This document shows, in pieces, positions 30,172 to 40,651 of a DNA stretch of 64,000 nt. Both the position numbers and the translations under genes were made by a program. This stretch comes from an uncultured SAR202 cluster bacterium. GTDB lineage: Bacteria > Chloroflexota > Dehalococcoidia > Lucifugimonadales > Lucifugimonadaceae. Each line of letters opens with the position of its first letter. The first letter of the stretch is position 1. Under the pieces are notes generated by a model. It saw only the letters and a program-made list of their open reading frames with translations, searched no databases and was not told the origin of the DNA. The stretch lies in NCBI GenBank assembly GCA_902620405.1, contig CACNIC010000004.1, positions 1 to 64,000 on the forward strand, read 5' to 3'.

Positions 30172-31326
30172 TTAATCTTTCTCTAGGGGTTTAATTATTA
30201 ATCCTGCACCTTCTCTTCTTGGAAAAGGGTAGGATTCGTGTTTTGGAGTTGAGTGCTTTTCAACTTTTAATTCGTTTAATTTATCGAAATCAACATCTAT
30301 TCCAAATCCAGGTTTATCGCCAAGTATTATTTTTCCATCAGCGATGTGATGATCAGTATTAAAAAATAATTCTCTTCCATTATCTACAACTTCCATCATC
30401 ATGTGATTTGGAAGATTTGTAGCCAGGTGAGCCATGGTATTTCCAGGGCAATTCATCATAGCAACAGGAAGCTCATATGCGTATGCCATATTTGCAACTT
30501 TCATTGCGCCTGTAAGACCTGTTGTTCCCATTCCAACTTCAACTATATCAACAGCACCGTTATCAATTAATGGCATAAACTCAGCTAAATCATTAATGTT
30601 TTCGCCAGTCGCAACTGCAGCTTTTATATTGTCTGACACTTTTTTTAGCCCATTATAATCCCATCTTCTCGCAGGCTCTTCAGCCCAAGTAATATCAAAT
30701 TTTTCTTCAAGTTTGCTGATAAATCTTATTGCTTGTTTTGGAGACCAGTATTCATTGCTATCTATGCATAGCAAAGGTCTGTCACTTGCTTTTGAAAGAG
30801 CATCTTTTACTATCCCTAACCTTCTTTCATCTGAATCTAAATCTAGACCAACTTTTAATTTTCCTGCATCAATCCCCACATCAGCCATTCTTGAATAAAA
30901 TTTGTAAATTTCATCATCTGTTAAATTCAAATCTATTCCTGATGCATATGCCTTTACTGAATTAGTAGACGACCCAAGTAATTTCCATAGTGGTTGGTCT
31001 GCAATTTTTGCTTTAAGGTCCCATAATGCTAAATCTATTGCTGAAATTGCATCACATCTTTCGCCTTCATTTCCGCCTTTAAAAACAAGGTCATTCATTT
31101 CTTTCCATAATCCAATAACTGACCTAGGGTCTTTCCCTTCTAGTAATGGGAATAATTTTTCAACGTATCCATTTCCAATTAATGAATAACCAGTTATGCC
31201 TTCATCAGTAAATATTTCTAAGAAACTTCCAGGGAGCCTTTTACTTCCATATGGTCCATTCGCATCACCAATAGCTCTCTCAGCTTCACCTTCCCAATAT
31301 GTAATTTTAAAATCAGTTATTTTCAT
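30172..31326 (-). CDS. Enolase superfamily (mandelate racemase-like) protein, paralog A
   Basis: GKLKVGL, CIDSNEYW, WAEEPARRWD, ATGEN motifs. Confidence 0.88.
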   Translation of the reverse strand: MKITDFKITYWEGEAERAIGDANGPYGSKRLPGSFLEIFTDEGITGYSLIGNGYVEKLFPLLEGKDPRSVIGLWKEMNDLVFKGGNEGERCDAISAIDLALWDLKAKIADQPLWKLLGSSTNSVKAYASGIDLNLTDDEIYKFYSRMADVGIDAGKLKVGLDLDSDERRLGIVKDALSKASDRPLLCIDSNEYWSPKQAIRFISKLEEKFDITWAEEPARRWDYNGLKKVSDNIKAAVATGENINDLAEFMPLIDNGAVDIVEVGMGTTGLTGAMKVANMAYAYELPVAMMNCPGNTMAHLATNLPNHMMMEVVDNGRELFFNTDHHIADGKIILGDKPGFGIDVDFDKLNELKVEKHSTPKHESYPFPRREGAGLIIKPLEKD

Positions 31327-32516
31327 TGGTTTAATCTTTCTGAATTTGCTATCTCTTCTTTGCTTGGTGCAACTTGGTACAATCCTGCTCCAGGCCTTCT
31401 TCCAAAAGGACTTGATTGAGTTGATGGAGACGTTTTTTCTACTTTTATTTTTTCTAAAATATCAAAATTTATTTCCACTCCAATTCCAGGTTTATTTCCA
31501 GGAATTGCATAACCATTTTCAAATGTAACATCCCATGTCATGCAAGGATCTGGTTCTTCTTGGGTAATTTCCATGATCATAAAGTTTGGAATCGCGGTTG
31601 CCATATGTGCATGGACATGCCCAAAAGATCCACCCAAAGTTACAGGTAATTCAAAACCATATGCTGCATCTGCTAATTGCATTGCTGTAGTCACTCCGCC
31701 CATTCCTGAGCTTACCTGAATAACATCTGCTGATTTGTAATGAAAATAAGGAAGAAAATCTCCCATTGTTTTCAGATTTTCTCCAGCACAAACTGCAGTT
31801 TTAATTCCATCAGATACTTTTTTTAATCCAATAAAATCCCACCTTCTTGCTGGCTCTTCAGCCCAAGTAAGATCAAATGTTTGTTCTATTTCAGAAATAA
31901 ATCTAATTGCTTGTTTAGGTGACCAGTACTCATTGGAATCGATCATAATTAATGGGTTATCACTATTTACCTTTAAAGCATCTCTCATAATTCCAATTCT
32001 TCTGATATCGTCATCTTGATTAAGCCCAACTTTAAGTTTACCTCCGTCAAATCCCCAGCTTGCCATTTTTTCATACCATTCTTTTAAATTTTCATCGTTC
32101 ATAGGAATGTCTAATCCGCTTGCATAGGCTCTTACTTTAGGATTTAATCCTCCAAGAGTTTTCCATAAAGGCTCATTGTTTGATTTTGCTTTCAAGTCCC
32201 ATAATGCGATATCTAAAGCAGAAATTGCCTCATTTATCATTCCTCCATGCCCACCTTTAAATGCAAAATCCATCATTTGCTTTGTGATACCTTTCACATT
32301 CGATGGATCTTTACCTTTTACTGCTCTATTAAACATGGATTCAACCAAGGGTTTTGCTGCAGCCCCAGATGATGAATAACCTGTTAATCCTTCATCAGTT
32401 TTTACTTCAATGAGAAGGTTAGATTGAAGCTTTCTTCCTGCAGGCGAATTTGCATCCCCAACAACTCTGTTATTTTCAAATTCATACAAATGAGTTTTTA
32501 ATTCAGTAATTTTCAT
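31323..32516 (-). CDS. Enolase superfamily (mandelate racemase-like) protein, paralog B
   Basis: GKLKVGL, MIDSNEYW, WAEEPARRWD, CAGEN motifs; overlaps paralog A by 4 nt. Confidence 0.88.
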   Translation of the reverse strand: MKITELKTHLYEFENNRVVGDANSPAGRKLQSNLLIEVKTDEGLTGYSSSGAAAKPLVESMFNRAVKGKDPSNVKGITKQMMDFAFKGGHGGMINEAISALDIALWDLKAKSNNEPLWKTLGGLNPKVRAYASGLDIPMNDENLKEWYEKMASWGFDGGKLKVGLNQDDDIRRIGIMRDALKVNSDNPLIMIDSNEYWSPKQAIRFISEIEQTFDLTWAEEPARRWDFIGLKKVSDGIKTAVCAGENLKTMGDFLPYFHYKSADVIQVSSGMGGVTTAMQLADAAYGFELPVTLGGSFGHVHAHMATAIPNFMIMEITQEEPDPCMTWDVTFENGYAIPGNKPGIGVEINFDILEKIKVEKTSPSTQSSPFGRRPGAGLYQVAPSKEEIANSERLNQ

Positions 32517-32607
32517 TTAACCCTCGATTTAATTGATTTTAGTTGAAAATTACTTTTTTTTGAACCTTAAATTATTGAAATTCAGCTAAGTGAATAAATA
32601 AAATAAT

Positions 32608-33804
32608 TTGATAATGAAAAAATTGTTAAAAAATTTAATACATTTAACAGTACTTTCAACTTTAATAATTTTGCCCTCCAGTTATTTAAGTGCTGATGAA
32701 AATGATTTAGTAATTGTAGATATGATTTCGTCAAAAACCATACCTGGATCAACTGTAGTTCCTATTGAGATAAAAGTTGAACATCAAGATAGCTCTTTAA
32801 AACAATTTATAAATGTTGGATTAGAAATGAGATGGAATTCAGGAGTGGTGCAAAATTACACCATGAAAGATGATGGGATTTCAGGAGATAAAGTTGAGGG
32901 AGACAATATATATACAGCTTTAATATCTGCAGATTCAAGCTTAGGTGAAAATGTAGCTTTGGTAAAAATTGGATGGAAAAACAGTGAAATTGAGTACCCT
33001 GTTGAATTTAAAATTAATACGCAACAATTCCCTAAAATGTTTTTGATGTCCAATTTAGATATTGTCGGAAGCGAGAATATGGAGAATGTTGTTGGGTTTG
33101 TTAGGACTGAAGTCAATGGTATTCCTTACGAAGTAGGTTCAGATGATTTAAATATTAAATTAACTGATAAAGATGGTTTTAATCGTGAAATTATTATTAC
33201 TTCAAAAAATAAAATTGGAAATAATAATGACTATGAATTTTTTATCTCCACTAAGGAATATATCGAAGAAGAATTTAATTTATCTGCAAATTTAAGTATT
33301 GAATTTTTAGGCGATATTTATGATTCTCCTGTTCAACAAGTGACAGTAATAAGACCAAAATCAAACTTCTGGACAATTTTTTATATTTCTATTTCAATAA
33401 TTGCATTCTTTATAATTTTGATATCTTTTTATTTGTTGAAAAAATGGAATGATAAAGTCAAGCCACATGGATTTTTATTAGATTCTGGAAGAAATTTTAT
33501 TATCGATTTTTCAGAAGTAGAAAAAAGTTTATTTTCAAAGATATTAAATAAAAATTCTTTACTTCCTTCAGAATTAAAAAAATACAATTTTGGTAATTTT
33601 AAACTTGAATTTTTTAAAAACTATATTGTTATTAATTCTATAAATGCTAATCACACGGTAAGGGTAGACGGAAAACCAATTAGTGGATCATACGTCATAA
33701 AAAATGAATCATCGGTAGGTTTCGAAGGAAAGCTATTTATTGTTTGCTGTAAGGAAAATCAGTTAGTTTTTCCAGTCAATAATGCAGCAAGCGAATTAGC
33801 CTAA
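32608..33804 (+). CDS. Membrane-anchored protein with extracellular Ig-like domain and small cytoplasmic domain
   Basis: Signal peptide, DDGISGDKVEGDNIYTA motif, one TM helix (FWTIFYISISIIAFFIILISFYLL), about 110-aa C-terminal domain. Confidence 0.55.
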   Translation: MIMKKLLKNLIHLTVLSTLIILPSSYLSADENDLVIVDMISSKTIPGSTVVPIEIKVEHQDSSLKQFINVGLEMRWNSGVVQNYTMKDDGISGDKVEGDNIYTALISADSSLGENVALVKIGWKNSEIEYPVEFKINTQQFPKMFLMSNLDIVGSENMENVVGFVRTEVNGIPYEVGSDDLNIKLTDKDGFNREIIITSKNKIGNNNDYEFFISTKEYIEEEFNLSANLSIEFLGDIYDSPVQQVTVIRPKSNFWTIFYISISIIAFFIILISFYLLKKWNDKVKPHGFLLDSGRNFIIDFSEVEKSLFSKILNKNSLLPSELKKYNFGNFKLEFFKNYIVINSINANHTVRVDGKPISGSYVIKNESSVGFEGKLFIVCCKENQLVFPVNNAASELA

Positions 33805-34388
33805 TTTTCTCTTATTTCAATTCCAACCATTTTTACTGATGGATCATTTATCATAGATGGGTCTCTAGGTGGAATTGCTTCGATTAATTCAAGGCCTTCT
33901 ACGACCTTTCCAAAAACTGAATGCATGTTATCTAGATGAGGCTGAGGTCCATATGTTATGAAGAATTGGCTTCCATTTGTGTTTGGACCTCTATTTGCCA
34001 TAGAAAGTATTCCTGCAGAGTCATGACTTAATGATGGATGAAATTCGTCTTCAAAAGTATACCCAGGCCCCCCAGAACCTGTGCCATCTGGATCTCCTGT
34101 TTGAGCCATAAAGCCTGGTATCACTCTATGAAATATGATTCCATCATAAAATCCCGAATTACTAAGATCTATGAAATTTTGAACTGTTTTTGGAGTTTTA
34201 TTTGCATACAATTCAATCTTAACTTTGCCCATAGTTTCACCATTTTGGTCTTCAAGTTCAATAAAGGCATAATATTCCGTGCTCATATTTAGCTCCTCTG
34301 AGGATTCATTCGTACTTTCACCGCAAGCAATACCAAATGGAATTAAAAGCAATAAAATAAGATAGAATGTTAATTTATTAATCATCAT
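33801..34388 (-). CDS. Cyclophilin-type peptidyl-prolyl cis-trans isomerase, lipoprotein
   Basis: Lipobox LIPFGIAC; GIIFHRVIPGFMAQTGDPDGTGSGGPGY, NGSQFFITYGPQPHLD. Confidence 0.93.
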   Translation of the reverse strand: MMINKLTFYLILLLLIPFGIACGESTNESSEELNMSTEYYAFIELEDQNGETMGKVKIELYANKTPKTVQNFIDLSNSGFYDGIIFHRVIPGFMAQTGDPDGTGSGGPGYTFEDEFHPSLSHDSAGILSMANRGPNTNGSQFFITYGPQPHLDNMHSVFGKVVEGLELIEAIPPRDPSMINDPSVKMVGIEIREN

Positions 34389-34436
34389 AGTTAATTTATT
34401 AGAAAATTAAATTATGTCAACATTAAATTATTAAAT

Positions 34437-35096
34437 ATGACGCAAAAAAAAATAAAAATAATTGATCTTGGAATGGTTGATTATAATGACGGTATTTCTT
34501 ATCAAAAAAAAATTCATAATAATACTTCAGATAATGCTAATGTAATTTTGCTTGAACATGACAAAGTGATAACGATTGGAACAAAAGGCAACAAAAATGA
34601 TCTTTTAGCTCCTGCAAATCAACTTAAAAAAGAAGGTTTTTCAGTAATTAATTCAGATAGAGGAGGGCAAGTAACTATTCATAATAAAGGACAAATTGTA
34701 TGTTACATCGTGATGCCAATTTCGAAATATAATTTAAAGCCAGTAGACTTTGTAAGAAAAATAGAAAGTTTGATTATAAATATACTTAAATACTTTGATA
34801 TTTCATCATACACCATAAAAGGAAAAACAGGAGTTTGGGTTAAATCAGATAATATTGAAAAAAAGATTGCTGCTATTGGAGTAAGAATAAGTAATGGAAT
34901 CTCAATGCATGGTTTTGCTTTAAATATTAACAATAACTTAAATGACTTTAATTTTATTGTTCCATGTGGAATTCAGGGCAGCGTTGTAACATCTATTCAG
35001 GAGGAGTCAAAAAAAGAGGTTATAGTGAATGATTTAAAAATAATTTTACAAAAAGAATTAGAAAATAATTTTGATTGTGAGGTTGTATATGATTAG
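34437..35096 (+). CDS. lipB: Octanoyl-[acyl-carrier-protein]:protein N-octanoyltransferase
   Basis: DRGGQVTIHNKGQIVCYIVMPI, KTGVWV, KIAAIGVRISNGISMHGFALNI. Confidence 0.93.
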   Translation: MTQKKIKIIDLGMVDYNDGISYQKKIHNNTSDNANVILLEHDKVITIGTKGNKNDLLAPANQLKKEGFSVINSDRGGQVTIHNKGQIVCYIVMPISKYNLKPVDFVRKIESLIINILKYFDISSYTIKGKTGVWVKSDNIEKKIAAIGVRISNGISMHGFALNINNNLNDFNFIVPCGIQGSVVTSIQEESKKEVIVNDLKIILQKELENNFDCEVVYD

Positions 35097-36282
35097 CACA
35101 GGTTCAATGTTTTCTCATATCGAATGCACAAGTTGTAAGAAGACATTTTCAAAAGACGAAATTTTAAAATTATGCCCAGTTGATGATTGCGGAAAAGTTC
35201 TATTTCCAAAATATGATTTGAATTTTGATAAATCAAGAAAATCTATTGATGATCTTAAAAATAGAGAACCAAATATGTGGAGGTATAAAGAATTTTTACC
35301 AGTTAATTTTGAAGAAAATATCATTACTCTAGGAGAAGGATTTACACCAATTTTGGACGCTAAAAATTTAGCTTTAGATCTTGGAATTAATAAAGTATTA
35401 ATTAAGGATGAAAGTTTGAACCCAACATCTTCTTTTAAAGCTCGAGGTTTGTCAGCTGCAGTTTCAAAAGCAAAGGAATTTGGAATAAAAAAGTTCTCAA
35501 TACCAACAGCTGGTAATGCTGGTGGAGCTTTGTCAGCTTATGCAGCAAAGGGTAATTTGGAATCTTATGTTTTTATGCCAAAAGATGCGCCGCAGGCTAA
35601 TAAAACTGAAGTGAAGTACTTTGGGTCAAATTTAGAATTAATTGATGGATATATCAATGATGCTGGTAAAAGATCATTAGAACAGTCATCAAATTTAAAT
35701 CTTTTTGACGTTTCAACACTAAAAGAGCCGTATAGGGTTGAAGGAAAAAAGACAATGGGCTACGAAATTGCTGAACAACTTAATTGGAATTTACCAGATC
35801 ATATTATTTACCCAACTGGTGGCGGAACAGGAATAATTGGTATTTGGAAAGCTTTTCAAGAGTTATCTGAAATTGGAATGATCGAATCTGGTCTACCTAA
35901 AATGATTTGCGTCCAAGCAGATGGTTGTAGTCCAGTTGTAGATGCATATCTTAAAGGAAAGAAATATGCTGAATTATTTAAAAAACCTGCCACAATTGCA
36001 GCTGGAATGAGAGTCCCCATTGCAGTTGGTGATTATTTGATAATTAATTCTGTGAATCAAAGTAATGGAACTGCATTAAAAATTAATGATAAAGACATGG
36101 TTGAAGGAGTTAAAAAAATGTCATCAAGAGAAGGTATTTTTTGTGCTCCTGAAGGAGGCTCTATAGTTTCTGCTGCGATTAAATTGATAAGTAGTAATTT
36201 TATCAAATCAAATGAAACCGTTTTGCTACTCAATACCGGTTCAGGTTATAAATATCTTGAAGAATTGACTGATGCTATTTAA
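35089..36282 (+). CDS. thrC: Threonine synthase with N-terminal zinc-ribbon-like segment
   Basis: NPTSSFKARGLSAAVSKA PLP motif, PTAGNAGGALSAYAA; start chosen at ATG 35089. Confidence 0.88.
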   Translation: MISTGSMFSHIECTSCKKTFSKDEILKLCPVDDCGKVLFPKYDLNFDKSRKSIDDLKNREPNMWRYKEFLPVNFEENIITLGEGFTPILDAKNLALDLGINKVLIKDESLNPTSSFKARGLSAAVSKAKEFGIKKFSIPTAGNAGGALSAYAAKGNLESYVFMPKDAPQANKTEVKYFGSNLELIDGYINDAGKRSLEQSSNLNLFDVSTLKEPYRVEGKKTMGYEIAEQLNWNLPDHIIYPTGGGTGIIGIWKAFQELSEIGMIESGLPKMICVQADGCSPVVDAYLKGKKYAELFKKPATIAAGMRVPIAVGDYLIINSVNQSNGTALKINDKDMVEGVKKMSSREGIFCAPEGGSIVSAAIKLISSNFIKSNETVLLLNTGSGYKYLEELTDAI

Positions 36283-36874
36283 ATAGTTTTTCTAAATCCT
36301 CACCATAAATCTGAACAAATTCATTTTTAAGCATGCCCATAATTGCAGAATTATGTCTTGCTCCATGATGAGGGCGACTTTGCCTTAGAGTTCCTTCGTG
36401 CTGAAATCCTAGGCTCTCAAACATATTCCGTGCATGAGTGTTATACTCTGGAATATCTACCCAAACCCTGTATAGATCAAGTTCTTTAAACGCGTGGTCC
36501 ATAAGGGTTATAACTGAAGAAGAACCATAACCCAAATGCCATAAATCTTTTCTTCCAATTAGTACAGATAATTGAGCATCGCCTAGTGCATCATCAATAA
36601 ATAGTTGTGCTTCGCCTATATGCTCATTTTCGCTAGAATTAATTATAGAAAAAAATGTCCTATGTGGTTCAGGATTTTTATCATCAAAAGTTCTTTCCCA
36701 CTCTTCGTTAGAACTTGTTAACATTTTTTGAGGATCATAACCTAAATGCGCAGCATCGCCATATGAATATCTTCCGAACCACAACTCAGCAACTTCATCA
36801 TCCTTAATCCATTCTACGACCCTTTTAACGTCTTCTCTGGTTATTCTATTTAATTCTATCTTTGGATATTTCAT
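36275..36874 (-). CDS. GNAT family N-acetyltransferase (RimJ/RimL-like)
   Basis: KDLWHLGYGSSSVITLMDHAF, NTHARNMFESLGFQHEGTLRQ. Confidence 0.88.
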   Translation of the reverse strand: MKYPKIELNRITREDVKRVVEWIKDDEVAELWFGRYSYGDAAHLGYDPQKMLTSSNEEWERTFDDKNPEPHRTFFSIINSSENEHIGEAQLFIDDALGDAQLSVLIGRKDLWHLGYGSSSVITLMDHAFKELDLYRVWVDIPEYNTHARNMFESLGFQHEGTLRQSRPHHGARHNSAIMGMLKNEFVQIYGEDLEKLFK

Positions 36875-36949
36875 AAATTAAATTTATTTTACGATTCATT
36901 GTAATATATTTAATAACAAAACTTAATGACTTAAAAATGAGAGGCTATT

Positions 36950-38050
36950 TTGAAAGCAGCAGTATTGTACGAAGTTGGAAAAAAATTAGAAATCATAGAC
37001 TTAAGTATAGGCAAACCTAAGCAAGGTGAAGTATTAGTAAATATGAAAGCTGCTGGAGTATGTGCTAGTGATCACCATGTGATTCATGGTCAGATTCCTT
37101 ATCCAACGCCAATAGTATTAGGGCATGAAAATGCCGGAGTTGTTGAAGAAATTGGTGAAAACGTGCAAGGTATAAAGCCTGGTGATTCGGTTATTATGTC
37201 ATTTGTTTCAAGCTGTGGAAATTGTAATTATTGCAGAACGGGTCTTGCAAACCATTGTTCAAGACATTATTCAGACCCTAAAGTTCAGCATAAATTATTT
37301 GATAACACTTTTAGAATACATGACCAAAAAGACAATGGTATCTTTCAAATGAATAAGTTGGGAGGTTTTGCTGAAAAGCAAGTTGTTCCTGAAGATTCAT
37401 TGCTTGTAATACCAAATGAAGTTCCTCCAGAAGTTGCAGCTCTTATTGGATGCTGCGTAACAACTGGTTTTGGAGGAATAGTGAATCTTGAGAATATTAA
37501 AACAGGTTCGACAGTTGCAGTTTTTGGCTGCGGAGGAGTTGGGTTAAATATTTTAGAAGGGGCAAAGTCTCTGAATGCAAATAAAATAATTGCTGTTGAC
37601 ATATCTGACCATAAATTAGAATTTGCTTATAAATTTGGAGCAACTCATGTTATAAATGCAAAAAACGAAGATCCAGTTGAAAAAATAAAGGAAATTACTG
37701 ATGGTGGTGTAGATTATTCATTTGATTCATTTGGGAGCTCAATGATAATGAAGCAAGCGGTCGAAAGCCTAGGTAGAAGAGGAACTGCATCTTTAGTAGG
37801 TCTTGCTCATCCAAAATCTGATGTAGATTTAAATATGGTGGATCTTGTTAGGAATGAAAAAAAAGTAGTTGGTAGTTTTTATGGATATGCATCACCCTTG
37901 GTTACTATGAAAAAAATTGTTGACATGTATTTAACAGGAAAAATAAATATTGAGCCTTTAATAAGGAAAAAATTTATGCTATCCGAGATTAATGAGGCAT
38001 TTGAAGATATTGATAAAGGAGAAGATGGAAGAGGTGTAATAGTATTTTAA
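36950..38050 (+). CDS. Zinc-dependent alcohol dehydrogenase (MDR superfamily)
   Basis: GVCASDHHVIHG, LGHENAGVVEEIG, structural-Zn Cys cluster SCGNCNYCRTGLANHC, VFGCGGVGLN. Confidence 0.93.
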   Translation: MKAAVLYEVGKKLEIIDLSIGKPKQGEVLVNMKAAGVCASDHHVIHGQIPYPTPIVLGHENAGVVEEIGENVQGIKPGDSVIMSFVSSCGNCNYCRTGLANHCSRHYSDPKVQHKLFDNTFRIHDQKDNGIFQMNKLGGFAEKQVVPEDSLLVIPNEVPPEVAALIGCCVTTGFGGIVNLENIKTGSTVAVFGCGGVGLNILEGAKSLNANKIIAVDISDHKLEFAYKFGATHVINAKNEDPVEKIKEITDGGVDYSFDSFGSSMIMKQAVESLGRRGTASLVGLAHPKSDVDLNMVDLVRNEKKVVGSFYGYASPLVTMKKIVDMYLTGKINIEPLIRKKFMLSEINEAFEDIDKGEDGRGVIVF

Positions 38051-38101
38051 CTTTTAAAAGGGGATATAATTAAAATATAATATTACTGATAGGAGAATCA
38101 T

Positions 38102-38497
38102 TTGCTTGAAAATTATTTTGAAAATTATGCAATACTAGGCTTTTATTTGTTGGTAGCAATTACAGTGCCAATTGGAATGATAACTCTTTCAAAATTAGCT
38201 CAATTTATTAAAGTAAGACCAAGTAATCCTTCTGAGCTCAAAGAAAGCATGTACGAATGTGGCATGAAGCCTGAAACAGAAAGATGGCAAGGATTTAATA
38301 TTAAATATTATTTTTATGCTTTAATGTTTGTTATTTTTGACGTCGAGACAATATTTTTATTTCCATGGGCTTCTAAATATGGAATATGGAGCAAAGAGTT
38401 TGGCATTGCATTTTTCTTATCAATGTTCATTTTTTTATTTATTGTAACTATCGGCTATGTATATGCATGGAAAAAAGGAGATCTTGAATGGAATTAG
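38102..38497 (+). CDS. nuoA: NADH-quinone oxidoreductase subunit A
   Basis: [40 protein letters not shown]. Confidence 0.95.
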   Translation: MLENYFENYAILGFYLLVAITVPIGMITLSKLAQFIKVRPSNPSELKESMYECGMKPETERWQGFNIKYYFYALMFVIFDVETIFLFPWASKYGIWSKEFGIAFFLSMFIFLFIVTIGYVYAWKKGDLEWN

Positions 38498-39111
38498 AAG
38501 ATAAAAATTTTAATTTCCCCTTACATTCTCAAACTTCTGAAATAGATTTTGAAGAAGGCGATGTAATCAATAAAATGAAGAAAGAAAACATCAATGAAAT
38601 ACCTGTTGATGATCTAGCTAGCAATGATGAATTGAAAAAATCAGCTTTCGTTACTTCAGTAGATTTTTTATTAAATTGGGCAAGAAAATCATCACTTTTT
38701 CCAGCACAATTTGGATTAGCATGTTGTGCATTTGAGATGATTGCTTCTGCAGCTTCAAGATTTGATCTTGCAAGATTTGGTGCTGAAAGATTTTCAGCAT
38801 CTCCTAGGCAAGCTGACTTGATGATTGTTGCTGGGACTGTCACCTGGAAAATGGCTCCAGCAATAAGAACAATGTATGACCAGATGTCTGATCCAAAATG
38901 GGTTATCAGTATGGGGGTATGTGCAACAAGTGGAGGACCTTATTATGATTCTTATTCTGTTGTTCCTGGTGTAAACAAGATCGTCCCTGTAGATGTATAT
39001 GTCCCAGGTTGCCCTCCACGCCCAGATGCTCTTTTGTACGGTTTAATGCAGTTGCATGAAAAAATAAAAAGATACTCTCTCAAAGGGAAGTCCGCAGGCA
39101 ATAATGACTAA
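38488..39111 (+). CDS. nuoB: NADH-quinone oxidoreductase subunit B
   Basis: [37 protein letters not shown]. Confidence 0.95.
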   Translation: MELEDKNFNFPLHSQTSEIDFEEGDVINKMKKENINEIPVDDLASNDELKKSAFVTSVDFLLNWARKSSLFPAQFGLACCAFEMIASAASRFDLARFGAERFSASPRQADLMIVAGTVTWKMAPAIRTMYDQMSDPKWVISMGVCATSGGPYYDSYSVVPGVNKIVPVDVYVPGCPPRPDALLYGLMQLHEKIKRYSLKGKSAGNND

Positions 39112-39550
39112 AGAGTTGACAGGAAACGAAATTAAATCTGCAATTAATGCCAAATTTAACGATCTTATAATAAGCGTTGAACATGATCATTTAGTAATAA
39201 AAAATAATAAAGAAAAATTATTAGATTTTTTTAACAGCTTAAAAAAAGAAAATAAATTCAATTTGTTAAGTTCTGTGACTTCTGTTGATTATATGAGTAA
39301 ATTCGTTGTTGTTTATCACCTTACTTCAATTGATAAGAATGAATCATTGATTATAAAAATACCCTGTGGTGAATCTCGTAAAGAGCCATCCATAATTAGT
39401 GTAACTAGTGTTTGGAGAGGTGCAGAACTACAAGAAAGAGAAATTTATGACTTGATGGGCATTTACTTTCACGATCATCCTAATATGAAAAGGTTGTTAC
39501 TTTGGGAAAATTTTGACGGACATCCGCTCAGAAAGGACTTTGTAAGCTAA
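39104..39550 (+). CDS. nuoC: NADH-quinone oxidoreductase subunit C
   Basis: [45 protein letters not shown]. Confidence 0.95.
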   Translation: MTKELTGNEIKSAINAKFNDLIISVEHDHLVIKNNKEKLLDFFNSLKKENKFNLLSSVTSVDYMSKFVVVYHLTSIDKNESLIIKIPCGESRKEPSIISVTSVWRGAELQEREIYDLMGIYFHDHPNMKRLLLWENFDGHPLRKDFVS

Positions 39551-40651
39551 ATGAGTACTGAGTTAGTTACAATGAATATTGGTCCAATACATCCAAGCAC
39601 TCATGGTGTGTTCAGGATGAGAGTGACTTTTGACGGTGAAACAATTATTGACGCCGAGCCGATAATTGGCTATTTGCATAGAGGTTCTGAAAAGTTAGCT
39701 GAAGAAAGAACATATACACAAATAGTTACTTTAACTGACAGAATGGATTACACAGCATCTATGACTAATAACCAAGCATATATATTGTCAGTAGAGAAAT
39801 TAGCTGGCATTAAGCCTGCAGAAAGAGGCGTCTGGCTAAGAATGATAGCTGCTGAATTGCAAAGAATAGCTGCTCATTCTGTTGCAATAGGATTTTTAAT
39901 CAATGATCTTGGTGCCTGGCACACCCCTCTTCTCTATTTGTTAAGAGAAAGAGAGAAAATACTTGAATTATTTGAGATGATGTGCGGAGCCAGAATTACA
40001 AATAGTTATTTAAGGCCCGGTGGTGTTTTTATGGATGCACCTGATGAATTTTGGCCATCATTGAACAGATTTTTAGACGAAATGCCCGAAAGGCTAAATG
40101 ATATAGAAAATTTACTTACTGATAATGAAATTATTGTGTCCAGAACTCAAAATGTAGCTGTATTAAACAAAGAGGATGCTATCAATGCTTCTATTACAGG
40201 ACCAATGTTAAGGGCATCGGGTGTAGATTGGGATCTAAGGCACAGAAATCCATATGATTTTTACGATAAAGTTTCATTTAGGAGACCTTTGGGAACAGTT
40301 GGTGACAATAATGATAGATATCTTGTGAGATTGCAGGAAATTAGAGAGAGTTTAAAAATCATTGAACAATGCTTAGATCTTATAGAACCTGGACCAATTA
40401 AACCTGAGGAAGTTCCCTTTTTAGTAAGGCCTGGTGAGGGTGATTCCTATGTACCTATTGAAGCTCCTAAAGGTGAACTTGGGTTTTATCTGGTAAGCGA
40501 TGGAGGGATTTCTCCTTTCAGGTGCCATGTAAGAGCGCCATCATTAATGAATTTAACTTTACTTAGAGACATGGTAATCGGATATAAAATCGCTGATTTA
40601 TTTGTTACATTTGGCTCTGTTGATGTAAATATGGGAGAGGTAGATAGGTAA
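39551..40651 (+). CDS. nuoD: NADH-quinone oxidoreductase subunit D
   Basis: NIGPIHPSTHGVFRMRV, GYLHRGSEKLAE, C-terminal FGSVDVNMGEVDR. Confidence 0.95.
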   Translation: MSTELVTMNIGPIHPSTHGVFRMRVTFDGETIIDAEPIIGYLHRGSEKLAEERTYTQIVTLTDRMDYTASMTNNQAYILSVEKLAGIKPAERGVWLRMIAAELQRIAAHSVAIGFLINDLGAWHTPLLYLLREREKILELFEMMCGARITNSYLRPGGVFMDAPDEFWPSLNRFLDEMPERLNDIENLLTDNEIIVSRTQNVAVLNKEDAINASITGPMLRASGVDWDLRHRNPYDFYDKVSFRRPLGTVGDNNDRYLVRLQEIRESLKIIEQCLDLIEPGPIKPEEVPFLVRPGEGDSYVPIEAPKGELGFYLVSDGGISPFRCHVRAPSLMNLTLLRDMVIGYKIADLFVTFGSVDVNMGEVDR

